Below, piece by piece: positions 52,349-60,847 of a stretch of DNA of 64,000 nt. Position 1 is the first letter of the stretch. Every line of letters begins with the position of its first letter. A program made the position numbers and the translations under genes. Source of the stretch: SZAS-103 sp964449135 (GTDB lineage: Bacteria; Pseudomonadota; Gammaproteobacteria; Xanthomonadales; Xanthomonadaceae). The notes under the pieces were generated by a model. That model ran no database searches. It saw only the letters and a program-made list of their open reading frames with translations, and was not told where the DNA came from. The stretch lies in assembly GCA_964449135.1 (NCBI GenBank), contig CAYUXZ010000006.1, positions 10,743-74,742 on the forward strand, written 5' to 3'.

Positions 52349-53701
52349 GTGGACGACCGCGAATCCCGCAGCGAAACCATCGTCGCCATCGCTACCGCGG
52401 CAGGCGCGGGCGGCATCGGCATCGTGCGTTTGTCCGGATCGGAGTCGCGAACGATCGCCGAAGCGATCTGTGGACGGAGGCTTCGTCCGCGCCGCGCGCA
52501 GTACGCGCGCTTCCGTGCGGCGGATGATGTGGAGATCGACGACGGCATCGCGCTGTATTTTCCCGCGCCGCGTTCCTACACCGGCGAGGACGTCGTCGAG
52601 CTGCAGGCGCACGGCAGTCCGATCCTGCTGCAACAAATACAGCAACGCTGCCTGCGGCTCGGCGCGCGCGCGGCGCGACCGGGCGAATTCACCGAACGCG
52701 CGTACCGCAACCACCGGCTCGACCTCGCGCAGGCCGAAGCGGTCGCCGACCTGATCGCCGCCGGCAGCGAAGCGGCGGCGCGCGCGGCGCGGCGCTCGCT
52801 CGACGGCGCGTTCTCGCGACGCGTGGACGCCCTGCTCACGGCGCTCACCGCGTTGCGCGTGCACGTCGAAGCGGCGATCGATTTTCCCGAAGAGGAAATC
52901 GACTTCCTCGCCGATGCGCAGCTGCTGCAGCGGCTCGATGACGTGCTCGCCGAACACGCGAAACTTCTCGCCGAAGCCGCGCGCGGACAACGGCTGCGCG
53001 ACGGCTTGCACGTGGTGATCGTCGGCGCGCCCAACGTCGGCAAGTCCAGTCTGCTCAACGCGCTCGCCGGCAACGAACGTGCGATCGTCACCGCGGTGCC
53101 CGGCACCACCCGCGACCTGTTGCGCGAGACCGTGCGCGTGGACGGCATCGAACTCACCCTCGTGGACACGGCGGGCCTGCGCGCCAGCGGCGATGCGATC
53201 GAGCGCGAAGGCATGCGCCGCGCGCGCGAGGAACTCGCAAAGGCGGACCTGGTGCTCGCGGTCGTGGATGCGCGCGACGGCGACGACGTGCGCCGCGAAC
53301 TCGGACACGAACTTGCGGACGTGGCGCAGGTGCTGTGGCTGCACAACAAGGCCGACCTGCTCGATCCCGCGCGCATCCCCGCGGACGATGCATCGAACCT
53401 GTGGCTGTCGGCGCGCAGCGGGCTACGTCTGGATGCCTTGCGCGCGCGGCTGCGCGCGGCGGCCGGGATCGGCGAAGGCGGGGAGGGCGCATTCAGCGCG
53501 CGCGCGCGCCACGTGGACGCGCTGCGCCGGGTCGGCGCGCGCCTGCAAGCCGCAGCGCAGCGGCTGCGCGACGAACATGCGGGCGAACTGGCGGCCGAGG
53601 AACTGCGGGTCGCCCAGGGCGCCCTCGGCGAAATCACCGGCGCGCTAGACAGCGACGCGCTGCTCGGGGCGATCTTCGCGGACTTCTGCATCGGCAAGTG
53701 A
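52349..53701 (+). CDS. mnmE: tRNA modification GTPase MnmE
   Basis: A 450-residue GTPase that with MnmG makes the cmnm5 group on U34 of some tRNAs. N-terminal folate-binding domain (IVAIATAAGAGGIGIVRLSG, SYTGEDVVELQAHG), helical domain (EFTERAYRNHRLDLAQAEAV), G domain with GAPNVGKSSLLNALAG, GTTRD, DTAG and NKAD, and the C-terminal FCIGK with the catalytic cysteine. The start is GTG with GGAG close by; no ATG is available upstream of the conserved region. It follows yidC by 51 bp. Confidence 0.97.
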   Translation: MDDRESRSETIVAIATAAGAGGIGIVRLSGSESRTIAEAICGRRLRPRRAQYARFRAADDVEIDDGIALYFPAPRSYTGEDVVELQAHGSPILLQQIQQRCLRLGARAARPGEFTERAYRNHRLDLAQAEAVADLIAAGSEAAARAARRSLDGAFSRRVDALLTALTALRVHVEAAIDFPEEEIDFLADAQLLQRLDDVLAEHAKLLAEAARGQRLRDGLHVVIVGAPNVGKSSLLNALAGNERAIVTAVPGTTRDLLRETVRVDGIELTLVDTAGLRASGDAIEREGMRRAREELAKADLVLAVVDARDGDDVRRELGHELADVAQVLWLHNKADLLDPARIPADDASNLWLSARSGLRLDALRARLRAAAGIGEGGEGAFSARARHVDALRRVGARLQAAAQRLRDEHAGELAAEELRVAQGALGEITGALDSDALLGAIFADFCIGK

Positions 53702-53856
53702 CGAGGTCCGCGGAAGGTTCGGCGCTGGCCTGTGACCGATTCCGCGGTTCGGCCAACCCGGGGACGCCGCCGCCGCATTTCTGAGGAAAACCCACGCACC
53801 ATTCACGAAAAATCTGGTTAAACTCGGACACAACTATCCACCTCGGGGGGTGTTCC

Positions 53857-54834
53857 ATGTCCTTGCATTCGGAAACCACGGGCTGGCAGCGCGCGGCGCT
53901 GGCCACGGCGATCGTGGCCATCCTGGGCGTCGCCGGCTGCGGCAAGAAAGCCGAACAACCGACGGCCGCCGCGCCAGCCGCCACGTCAACGGCCGCGCAT
54001 GCCGCAGCACCGGCCGCGGTGACCTCGGACGCCGAGCTCATGGCCAAGGCCAAGGCCGCCGAGAACGAACGGCGCCTGTACGCGCCCGCCGGCGACAATG
54101 CGATCGAGTACTACCTCGCGCTGCGCCAGCGCAACCCGAACGACGCGGTGGTCAACAACGCGCTGCAGGACCTGTTCCCCTACGCGATGATCGCGACCGA
54201 ACAGAACCTCAAGAAGGGCGACGAACCCGGCCGCCTTGAGGCCGCGCGCATCTTCGCGCTGCTCGAGCGCGTGGACACCAACGCGCCCTCGCTGCCGCGC
54301 CTGCGCACGATGATGCAACAGGAAGCCTCGGCCGAGCTCAAGCAGCAGCAGGACGAGGCGAAGAAGGCGCAGGACGCGCTCGCGAAGAAGACCGAGGAAG
54401 ACAAGGCCAAGCAGGCCGCCGCCGCGAAGCCCGCGCCGGCCACGCCCGACCTGTCCGCGGCCGCGGCGAAACCGACGCGCCCGCAACCGGGTCCTGTAAC
54501 GGCGGCCCCGGCACCCGTCGAGGCGAGCCCGCCGCCCAAGCCCGTAGAGGCGGCGCCCGCGCCCAAGCCCGCGCGCACCGGCACGCCCGATGTCGTCAGC
54601 GGTCCGCAACCGGTGTATCCGCGCGACGCGTTGCGCGATGGCGTTTCCGGCGAGGTCACGGTCGCGTTCACGATCAACGCCGACGGCAGCGTCAGCGGCG
54701 CCTCGGTGGTGAGCAGCAATCCGCGCCGCGTGTTCGACAGCGCCGCGCTCGAGGCGATCCGCAAGTACAAGTTCGAAGCGCCGGGAGAACCGGTGCAGTC
54801 GCGCAAGACCTTCGCGTTCAATCCGGGCAACTGA
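53857..54834 (+). CDS. Putative lipoprotein with C-terminal TonB domain
   Basis: A 325-residue protein whose N-terminus looks like a lipoprotein signal with lipobox GVAGC (Cys28, followed by Gly). A helical region (about 55-150) leads to a charged coiled coil rich in Lys/Glu/Gln/Ala (about 150-190), a Pro/Ala-rich spacer (190-245) and a TonB C-terminal domain (about 250-322: QPVYPRDALRDGVSGEVTVAF, in part, and SAALEAIRKYKFE). Normal TonB proteins are held by a membrane helix; a lipid anchor would be odd. The N-terminal hydrophobic stretch might instead stay as an uncleaved helix. A hairpin follows the stop. Confidence 0.8.
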   Translation: MSLHSETTGWQRAALATAIVAILGVAGCGKKAEQPTAAAPAATSTAAHAAAPAAVTSDAELMAKAKAAENERRLYAPAGDNAIEYYLALRQRNPNDAVVNNALQDLFPYAMIATEQNLKKGDEPGRLEAARIFALLERVDTNAPSLPRLRTMMQQEASAELKQQQDEAKKAQDALAKKTEEDKAKQAAAAKPAPATPDLSAAAAKPTRPQPGPVTAAPAPVEASPPPKPVEAAPAPKPARTGTPDVVSGPQPVYPRDALRDGVSGEVTVAFTINADGSVSGASVVSSNPRRVFDSAALEAIRKYKFEAPGEPVQSRKTFAFNPGN

Positions 54835-54864
54835 TCGCGGGTCACGCGCATCAACAGCGAATAA

Positions 54865-54891
54865 ACGAAGCCGGCCTTGCGCCGGCTTCGT
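54865..54891. terminator. Hairpin between convergent genes
   Basis: ACGAAGCCGGC (54865-54875) pairs with GCCGGCTTCGT (54881-54891), a perfect 11-bp stem with a 5-nt loop. The T-run is weak on both sides (CGTTT rightward, TTTATT leftward). It probably ends both the TonB-domain gene and the ABC permease gene. Confidence 0.75.
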
Positions 54892-54919
54892 CGTTTCCGC
54901 ACCCGCGAAGATCCTGGGG

Positions 54920-56101
54920 CTAGGCGGAGATCGCAAGCTTCTCGCGGTGGTACATGCGTGCGGCCACCGCCCACAGCACGATGCCCAGGCCGAATCCCGC
55001 GAGCAGATACAGGCCCCATTCCTGCGCGTTCACCGCCTCGGCGCGCACGAGCTTCATGATCAGCTGGTTCTGCGCGAGGAAGGGTACCGCGAACTGCCAC
55101 AGCTGGTTCTTGATCGGGTTCACCATCAACATGATCGTCGGGATCACCGGCAGCAACGTCAGCAGGCTCATGTAGCTCTGCGCTTCCTTGACGCTCTTGG
55201 CGGTCGCGGCGATCAGCGTGAGCAAGGTGGTACCGAGCAGCACGATCGGCGCCAGCACCAGCAGCAGCTTGAGCAGCGTGAGCATCGACAGGTCGAACTT
55301 GATGCCCACGTGCGCGAACTGGAAGCTCAGCTTGAACACGGTCAGCGTGAGCACGAGGCTGAGCAGGCCCAACGCGCAGGCCGCGGCGATCTTGCCGCTC
55401 ATGATTGCCGCGCGTGCGGCCGGCGTGGCCAGCAGCGGTTCCAGCGACTGCCGCTCGCGCTCGCCCGCGGTAACGTCGATCACGAGGTAGGCGCTGCCGA
55501 GAAAGCCGCTGAGGATGAGCAGGTAGGGCAGGAACGACAGCGCGAGTCCACGCTTGCTTTCGGGCGTGGCGAGGTCGCGATGCGCGATGCGCACGGGCCG
55601 GGTCGCGGCCGGACTCACGCCTCGCGTGATCAGCCGCAAAGAGCCGATGGTGTCGCTGTAGGCCTGCAGCAGGTTCTCCAGCCGCTCGACCGGAATGCTC
55701 GTGTCCTGGCGCGAGGAATCCTCGAGGATCTCCACGCGCGCGGGCCGGCTGCCGCGCCAGTCGGCGGGAAAGTCAGGGCTGATCGACAGGATCACGTCGC
55801 GATCCTGGTTGCGGATCGCGGCATCCGCGTCCGGTGGCGCGGGCAGCACATCGACGTTCTGCCCGCCGAGCCAGGCGACGAGGTTCGGTGCGTACTGCGC
55901 GCCCACCACGGGAAGCTCCAGCGGCTTCTCGACCTGGCTGCTGATCCGCTTCTCGGCCATCGAGAGAATGCCGATCATCAGCAGCGGGATGAACAGCGGC
56001 CCCATGATCAACGCGGTGCGAACCGTGCGCTTGTCGCGGAAAAGGTCGCGCAGTTCCTTGAGCATCACGGTGAACACGGCGGAGAGCGAATTTCCGTTCA
56101 T
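54920..56101 (-). CDS. ABC-2 type transporter permease, NatB-like
   Basis: A 393-residue permease with an N-terminal helix (about 30-48), a large extracytoplasmic loop and a group of about five C-terminal helices (LSFLPYLLILSGFLGSAYLVIDVTAG in part, and the ERERQSLEPLLATP block). This matches the NatB/ABC-2 type used for sodium or drug export. It pairs with the ATPase gene that overlaps its start by ATGA. The substrate cannot be told from sequence. Confidence 0.88.
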   Translation of the reverse strand: MNGNSLSAVFTVMLKELRDLFRDKRTVRTALIMGPLFIPLLMIGILSMAEKRISSQVEKPLELPVVGAQYAPNLVAWLGGQNVDVLPAPPDADAAIRNQDRDVILSISPDFPADWRGSRPARVEILEDSSRQDTSIPVERLENLLQAYSDTIGSLRLITRGVSPAATRPVRIAHRDLATPESKRGLALSFLPYLLILSGFLGSAYLVIDVTAGERERQSLEPLLATPAARAAIMSGKIAAACALGLLSLVLTLTVFKLSFQFAHVGIKFDLSMLTLLKLLLVLAPIVLLGTTLLTLIAATAKSVKEAQSYMSLLTLLPVIPTIMLMVNPIKNQLWQFAVPFLAQNQLIMKLVRAEAVNAQEWGLYLLAGFGLGIVLWAVAARMYHREKLAISA

Positions 56102-56844
56102 GCGTGCAGTCCTTCGGCCGAGCCGATCGCCTTGACGAAGGCGTCCTCGAGGTTGTCCTGTCCGGTTTGCCGGCGCAGCTCGTCCGCGCTGCCCTGCGCG
56201 ACCACGCGGCCCTTGGCGATCACCACGATGCGGTCGCAGAGCGCGGCGACCTCCTGCATGATGTGGCTGGAGAAGATCACGCAGCGGCCTTCCTCGCGCA
56301 GGCGACGCAGGAAGTCGCGCAGGCCGCGCGTGGTCATCACGTCCAGGCCATTGGTCGGCTCGTCGAGGATCACGTTCTTCGGATCGTGCACCAGCGCACG
56401 CGCGATCGCGGTCTTGGTGCGCTGGCCCTGCGAGAAGCCTTCGGTCGGGCGATCAAGGAAATCGTCCATGTCCAGCGCCTTCGAGAGCAACGCGATCCGC
56501 GCCGCGATATCCCCTTCGTCCATGCGATGCAGGCGCCCGAAATAGGCGATGTTCTCGCGCGCGGTTAGCCGCTTGTAGACGCCACGCGCGTCGGGCAGCA
56601 CGCCCAGCCGCCGGCGCACCGCCTCGGCGTCGCGCACCGAGTCGAAGCCGTCCACGCTCACGCTGCCCGGCTCGGGTTTCATCAGCGTGTACAACATGCG
56701 CAGGGTCGTGGTCTTGCCCGCGCCGTTGGGGCCGAGCAGGCCGGTGATTTCGCCGTCGCGTGCGACGAAGCTCACGTCGTCCACGGCGACGACGGCGCCG
56801 GTCTTGCTCGCGAAGGATTTGTGCAGGTTGCTGGCTTCGATCAT
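56098..56844 (-). CDS. ABC transporter ATP-binding protein, NatA-like
   Basis: A 248-residue ABC ATPase. Walker A GPNGAGKTTT, signature EGFSQGQRTKTAIARAL (FSQGQ rather than LSGGQ), Walker B NVILDEPTNGLDV and switch FSSHIMQEV. The altered signature and overall pattern resemble NatA. It drives the permease encoded by the overlapping next gene. The rhodanese gene ends 29 bp upstream on the same strand. Confidence 0.9.
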   Translation of the reverse strand: MIEASNLHKSFASKTGAVVAVDDVSFVARDGEITGLLGPNGAGKTTTLRMLYTLMKPEPGSVSVDGFDSVRDAEAVRRRLGVLPDARGVYKRLTARENIAYFGRLHRMDEGDIAARIALLSKALDMDDFLDRPTEGFSQGQRTKTAIARALVHDPKNVILDEPTNGLDVMTTRGLRDFLRRLREEGRCVIFSSHIMQEVAALCDRIVVIAKGRVVAQGSADELRRQTGQDNLEDAFVKAIGSAEGLHA

Positions 56845-56873
56845 GGTCGGAAAGTGAATCGAGAAGTGAAAAG

Positions 56874-57227
56874 TCAGGCGGGTTCCCGGGTTGCGCCCTG
56901 CGTCGGCAGCTTCGCATCGAGCCAGCCGTTGATCCCCGCGGAGAGCACGCGCACGTCGGAATAGCCCAGGGATTTCGCGCGCCGCGCGGCGTTCGGCGCC
57001 TTGCGGCACATCGGATTGGAGCAATAGAACACCAGCAAGGCCTGCTTGTCCTGCGGTAGGTCGGCCTCGTCCCACGCCACCGGATCGAGATGGAGCGCGC
57101 CCGGCACATGCGCTTTTTCCCAGCGCTGCCGGGAATTCACGTCGATCACGGTCGCGCGCCGCTCCTGCACAAGGCGATGCAGTTCCGCAGGCGAAACATT
57201 CTTCAGTCCCATCAGGAAAGCGAACAT
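56874..57227 (-). CDS. Rhodanese-like domain protein
   Basis: A 117-residue single-domain rhodanese. Active-site loop VFYCSNPMCRKA gives catalytic Cys69 with a second cysteine, Cys74, in the same loop. N-terminal VIDVNSRQRWEKAHVPGALH is typical. It may move sulfane sulfur or act as a redox switch. AAGGAG lies 7 nt before ATG 57227. It sits between a small membrane protein gene and the NatAB-like genes, all on one strand with 22-29 bp gaps, so they may form one transcript. Confidence 0.9.
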   Translation of the reverse strand: MFAFLMGLKNVSPAELHRLVQERRATVIDVNSRQRWEKAHVPGALHLDPVAWDEADLPQDKQALLVFYCSNPMCRKAPNAARRAKSLGYSDVRVLSAGINGWLDAKLPTQGATREPA

Positions 57228-57249
57228 CGGCGGCTCCTTCGATCCGTTC

Positions 57250-57594
57250 TCATCCGATCCGGCAGATCGCGCGGCGACGGCGATCACCCATGAAGAAACT
57301 CGTCCACGCGCCCAGACCGAGCAAGGGGATCAGCGATGCGGCGTGCCCGGGCGCGCGCCGCAGCGCGAGGCAGCCCGCAAGCACGAACGAAGCCGCGAGT
57401 ATCCACGCCGCCCGCGAAGGTCGTGGAGCGGCGTTGCGTGTACGCACCGCGAGTGCATCGGCGGCCAGCAGGCCGATCGCGAGCACGCCCGTGCCCGCGA
57501 GGGCGGACCACGCGCTCTGCGCCGATTGCCCGGCGACGATGCTCAATGCGATCACGAGGCTTGGGCCAAGGTCGCGCCAATTGGGGTTCGTCAT
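57250..57594 (-). CDS. Small membrane protein, 114 aa
   Basis: A 114-residue protein with three or four hydrophobic helices (SLVIALSIVAGQSAQSAW, ALAGTGVLAIGLLAADALAV, AAWILAASFVLAGCLAL and LIPLLGLGAWTSFFMG) and a basic end (GDRRRRAICRIG). No family recognised. ATG 57594 is used; the frame could start earlier, at 57690, but nothing supports that. It is the first gene of the probable unit with the rhodanese. Confidence 0.65.
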   Translation of the reverse strand: MTNPNWRDLGPSLVIALSIVAGQSAQSAWSALAGTGVLAIGLLAADALAVRTRNAAPRPSRAAWILAASFVLAGCLALRRAPGHAASLIPLLGLGAWTSFFMGDRRRRAICRIG

Positions 57595-57718
57595 GCGCCA
57601 CCTCCACAGTTTTTCGAAGCAAGGCTTCGCACAGGGATGTACGAACCAGACGATCGCCGAAGGCGCGAGTCGCAGGATGCGGCGAGCCATGCCCGGTCAT
57701 TCGCATTTGAAAACGGAC

Positions 57719-59272
57719 TCACGGCTCCCATCCGGAATAACCGGTGAATGGCGGCGTGTACGGCAGATTCTCGAGGCATTTCGTGTCGAGCGACGCTGCA
57801 TCGGCGGTGTCGAGGAAGCGCGCCATCAGCTTGGGCATGCAGCCGATCGGGATCACGTTGTGGCCCTGGCCGCGCAGGACCAGCAGGCGGCCGTGCTTGA
57901 GGTTCTTCACTACCTGCGTGCCGTAGCGCGGCGGCGTGATCGGATCGAACTCGCCTTCGAGCACGAGGAAGGGCAGGTCGCTGACCAGCGGCGCGTGGAA
58001 GTCCGCGGAACGCGCGCCTTTCGGCCAGATCGCGCACTGCGCATGCAACAGGTCGATCATCTCGTTGCCGAGCACGCTGTCGGCATAGGCCGGGTCGGCC
58101 TTCATTGCGTCGGCGTCCTCGCTGCAGACCACCGACAGCTGCATCCCCGCCGAAAGGCTTTCCTCGAGGTCGCCGCCGATCAGCCTGGCCTGCGCCATCA
58201 GCGGTTCGTAATGGCCCTTCGCCGCCTCCGAAAGGGTCAGCGGCAACGACGCCGCGAGCATCGGCACGTAGGCGTACATCCGCGCGATCAGCGCGAGGTG
58301 CGCGCGGGTGAGTTTTTCCGTGCGTTCCTCGCCGGTAGCCGGATCGCGGTAGGTGACCGGCACCGGATGGTCCTTGAGCTGCGCGAGCAGGTGCTTCAGG
58401 TTCGCGCGCGGATCGCCCATGCGCTGTGCGCAGGCCGGCAGCTTTCCGCAGAGCTCGAACTGCATCGCCAGCGAATCGTCGAGATTGCGCGCGAACTCGT
58501 TGCCGAAGATCAGCTCGTTCGGGGCGACGGAATCGAGCACCACGGCGCGGGTGTGCGCCGGATAGCGGCGTGCGTACTGCTGGGCGACGCGCGTGCCGTA
58601 GGACACGCCGACCAGGTCGAGTTTCTCGGCGCCGATTGCCGCGCGCACCGCGTCGAGGTCGGCGATCGCGTCGGTGGTCGTGTAATGGCGCAGGTCGGCC
58701 TTCGCCGACAGCGTTTCCATGCAGTGCTGCGTGAACGCGCGGATGCGGTCGAGGCTCGCGTCGGGGGTCGCGCCGGTGTCGAGGGTCTCGCCGGTCTCGT
58801 CCTTGCATGCGAGCCGGTTGGAACCGCCGGTGCCGCGCTGGTCCACGAGGATCACGTTGCGCTTCTTCAGCGTTTCCGCGAACGCGGGTGCGATGCCAGG
58901 ATACGATTCCAGCGCCGACTGGCCGGGGCCGCCGGCGAGCATGAACACCGGATCGCTCGCGTCGTCGTTCTTCGCGGGAACCCACGCGATCGCGAGCTCG
59001 ATCGTGCGCCCGCCCGCATGATCGCGATCCTCTGGAACCGCCACGCGCGCGCACTGTGCCTCGACGGTATAGGGCGATGCTTTCGGCGCGAGCGTGCAGG
59101 GCGCGAACGCGAGCGAGCCGAGCTTGCGCGGCGGTGCGGGCGCAGTCGCGCCTGGAGACGTGTAGGCCGTGCGCGCTTCGGGCATCGGCGTGTTCGGCTT
59201 GAAGCGCGCGTACGCCAGATAGCCCAGCGCGAGCACGACCAGCGCGATACGGAAGAGAGTGCGTTTGCTCAT
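57719..59272 (-). CDS. Exported alpha/beta hydrolase with TAP-like C-terminus
   Basis: A 517-residue hydrolase with an N-terminal membrane anchor or signal (residues 5-22). The fold is that of tripeptidyl/prolyl aminopeptidases: oxyanion block MLAGGPGQSA, VDQRGTGGSNRL, nucleophile Ser224 in LVGVSYGTRVA, acid in EGEFDPITPP and His in RGQGHNVIP. Residues about 410-510 match the TAP-like C-terminal domain. It probably removes N-terminal residues from peptides in the periplasm. Its ATG overlaps the XRE stop by 1 nt, so it is translated with that regulator. Confidence 0.85.
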   Translation of the reverse strand: MSKRTLFRIALVVLALGYLAYARFKPNTPMPEARTAYTSPGATAPAPPRKLGSLAFAPCTLAPKASPYTVEAQCARVAVPEDRDHAGGRTIELAIAWVPAKNDDASDPVFMLAGGPGQSALESYPGIAPAFAETLKKRNVILVDQRGTGGSNRLACKDETGETLDTGATPDASLDRIRAFTQHCMETLSAKADLRHYTTTDAIADLDAVRAAIGAEKLDLVGVSYGTRVAQQYARRYPAHTRAVVLDSVAPNELIFGNEFARNLDDSLAMQFELCGKLPACAQRMGDPRANLKHLLAQLKDHPVPVTYRDPATGEERTEKLTRAHLALIARMYAYVPMLAASLPLTLSEAAKGHYEPLMAQARLIGGDLEESLSAGMQLSVVCSEDADAMKADPAYADSVLGNEMIDLLHAQCAIWPKGARSADFHAPLVSDLPFLVLEGEFDPITPPRYGTQVVKNLKHGRLLVLRGQGHNVIPIGCMPKLMARFLDTADAASLDTKCLENLPYTPPFTGYSGWEP

Positions 59273-59469
59273 CAATCCTTCCCCGGGACAAAAATCGATT
59301 CGATCGGCGAACGGAACAGCCTGGCGATCTTGAACGCGAGCGGCAGGCTGGGATCGTACTTGCCGGTCTCGATCGCGTTCACGGTCTGCCGCGAGACGTC
59401 GAGTTTCTCGGCGAGGTCGCCCTGCGACCACGCGCGCGTGTCGCGCAGTTCGCGCAGGTGGTTCTTCAT
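59272..59469 (-). CDS. Small XRE-family regulator
   Basis: A 65-residue Cro/C1-type helix-turn-helix protein that is almost only a DNA-binding domain: LRELRDTRAWSQGDLAEKLDVSRQTVNAIETGKYDPSLPLAFKIARLF (first part through LDVSRQTV). This matches the YozG-like group that is paired with small membrane proteins. It overlaps the membrane protein gene by 4 nt and the hydrolase gene by 1 nt. It probably binds the TGTCAAGT dyad upstream of the unit. Confidence 0.9.
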   Translation of the reverse strand: MKNHLRELRDTRAWSQGDLAEKLDVSRQTVNAIETGKYDPSLPLAFKIARLFRSPIESIFVPGKD

Positions 59470-59867
59470 TTGTAGCGCCGCATTGCCAGGCATTTCGCCA
59501 CGCCGTAGCACAGGCAGAGCACTGGCCAGACCCAGATCGCGACCGCGTCGCCGTCGAGCGCGATGATCTTCGCGCTCGCGAGCAGGCCGGCGCTGAAGAA
59601 GCCCATGCCGGTCAGCAGCGCGGCGATCGCGACGGCCTCCAGTTCGATCTGGCGCTCGAGTTCGTCGCTGTCGCGGATCAGCCGCACGATCGCGCGCATC
59701 GCCCAGGCCAGCGGCAGTACGGGGAGCAACGCGATCGCGACGCGCGCGGGAAGCGGAATGTCCGCGCCGGAATGCCGGAGCAGCCAGGTCGAGGCGAAGA
59801 CCACGAGCACATAGGCGCCCATGGCCGGGAAGAATTCGCGCAAGTAGCGGCGTTTGATGGCGCGCAT
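59466..59867 (-). CDS. Membrane protein paired with XRE regulator, 133 aa
   Basis: A 133-residue protein with four predicted helices (about 14-30, 42-60, 80-100 and 108-127) and basic ends. Such proteins are commonly encoded just before small XRE regulators; the membrane partner may hold or tune the regulator. The function is unknown. It is the first gene of the three-gene unit and starts 7 nt downstream of the TGTCAAGT dyad. Confidence 0.75.
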   Translation of the reverse strand: MRAIKRRYLREFFPAMGAYVLVVFASTWLLRHSGADIPLPARVAIALLPVLPLAWAMRAIVRLIRDSDELERQIELEAVAIAALLTGMGFFSAGLLASAKIIALDGDAVAIWVWPVLCLCYGVAKCLAMRRYK

Positions 59868-59874
59868 GGCGTGG

Positions 59875-59892
59875 TGTCAAGTGAACTTGACA
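59875..59892. promoter_or_regulatory. XRE operator TGTCAAGTGAACTTGACA
   Basis: A perfect palindrome with 8-bp arms TGTCAAGT and ACTTGACA around GA, 7 nt before the ATG of the first gene. A further half-site TGTCAAG lies at 59918-59924; on the minus strand it reads as a perfect -35 box TTGACA (59923-59918). The arrangement fits autoregulation by the 65-residue XRE protein. Confidence 0.75.
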
Positions 59893-60019
59893 ACAGACTG
59901 CGCCGGAAAATCCGCGTTGTCAAGCACCCTTTACAGGGCGAGCCGGAGCGTTTGCGAGGCATTGCCTCGCGCGCCGGTAAGCACCACGCGCTTTGCGCGC
60001 GGCCGGACATCCGCCCGAA

Positions 60020-60769
60020 TCATTTGCTGCTGACGTATTTCTCGCGGCGGATGTGCGGCACCGGCAAACCCGCGCCCTTGAGCGCCTCGAAGCACGCGTC
60101 CACCATCAGCGGATTGCCGCAAAGGTAGGCGATGTCGGTGTCCGCATTCGGCGCGAACTCGGCGAGCGCGGTTTGCACGTAGCCCTTGCGCACGTCCGGA
60201 TGCGGATTCTCCGGCAGTTCACGCGAGAAACAGGGCACGAAGCGGAAACACGGATGCGTCTGCGCGAAGTCCTGGAAATCCTGCGCGTAGATCAGCTCCT
60301 CGGGCCGGCGCGCGCCGAACAGCAGCACGACTTCCACGCCACGCTGTTCCATCGCGGCTTCCAGCATCGGCAGCATCGCGCGGTACGGCGTCACGCCGGT
60401 GCCGGTACCGATCAGCAGGTAGCGCTTGTTGGCGTCGGCCGGCATCAGGCAGAAACGGCCGTAGGGGCCGCTGGCCTCGATGCGGTCGCCCTCGGCCATG
60501 CCCTCGAAGATCTTCGTCGCCGCGCCGCCGGCGACGTAGCTCACCGCGATCTCCACGCTCTCGCCCGGCCCCAGCGCGTGGTCGTGGATCGTCGCGAGCG
60601 AATAGCTGCGCTTGGTCGGGGTGCCGTCGTCGTAGTGGAAATGCACCTGCACGAACTGGCCCGGGATGAAATCCAGCGGCTGGCCGTCGTCGCGCACGAA
60701 CGCGAGGTGGCGCACGGTCGGCGCAAGCATGTGGCACGACACCAGCTTCAGCGGGAAATGGGCAGGCAC
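60020..60769 (-). CDS. fpr: Ferredoxin--NADP+ reductase
   Basis: A 249-residue FAD/NADPH flavoenzyme of the bacterial Fpr type that exchanges electrons between NADPH and ferredoxin or flavodoxin. FAD motif TKRSYSLAT, NADP motif LIGTGTGVTPYRAML, and YLCGNPLMVDACFEAL; it ends IRREKYVSSK. Length fits bacterial Fpr (E. coli 248). It could supply or accept electrons for ferredoxin-linked enzymes such as the oxidoreductase encoded at 11458, although that is far away. Confidence 0.93.
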   Translation of the reverse strand: MPAHFPLKLVSCHMLAPTVRHLAFVRDDGQPLDFIPGQFVQVHFHYDDGTPTKRSYSLATIHDHALGPGESVEIAVSYVAGGAATKIFEGMAEGDRIEASGPYGRFCLMPADANKRYLLIGTGTGVTPYRAMLPMLEAAMEQRGVEVVLLFGARRPEELIYAQDFQDFAQTHPCFRFVPCFSRELPENPHPDVRKGYVQTALAEFAPNADTDIAYLCGNPLMVDACFEALKGAGLPVPHIRREKYVSSK

Positions 60770-60799
60770 GGCGGTTCACGGAGACGGGAAACGGCCCGA

Positions 60800-60805
60800 T
60801 ATACT
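60800..60805 (+). promoter_or_regulatory. Possible -10 box of the ABC exporter genes
   Basis: TATACT in the 78-bp gap between the divergent fpr and ABC genes, 42 nt before the ATG. A TTCACG sequence 19 nt upstream could be the -35 box. Confidence 0.4.
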
Positions 60806-60847
60806 AACGGCCTTGCGCGCGCTTTGCTGCGCCTCCATGTCGAATCC

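Noticed and set aside
53507..53520. GCGCCACGTGGACG inside mnmE, considered as a third parS
   Set aside because: Only 10 of 14 positions match the two recF sites, and the outer bases are wrong.
54947..59566. Long plus-strand frames opposite the ABC permease and the hydrolase
   Set aside because: Same reason: low-complexity, basic translation, with clear conserved proteins on the opposite strand.
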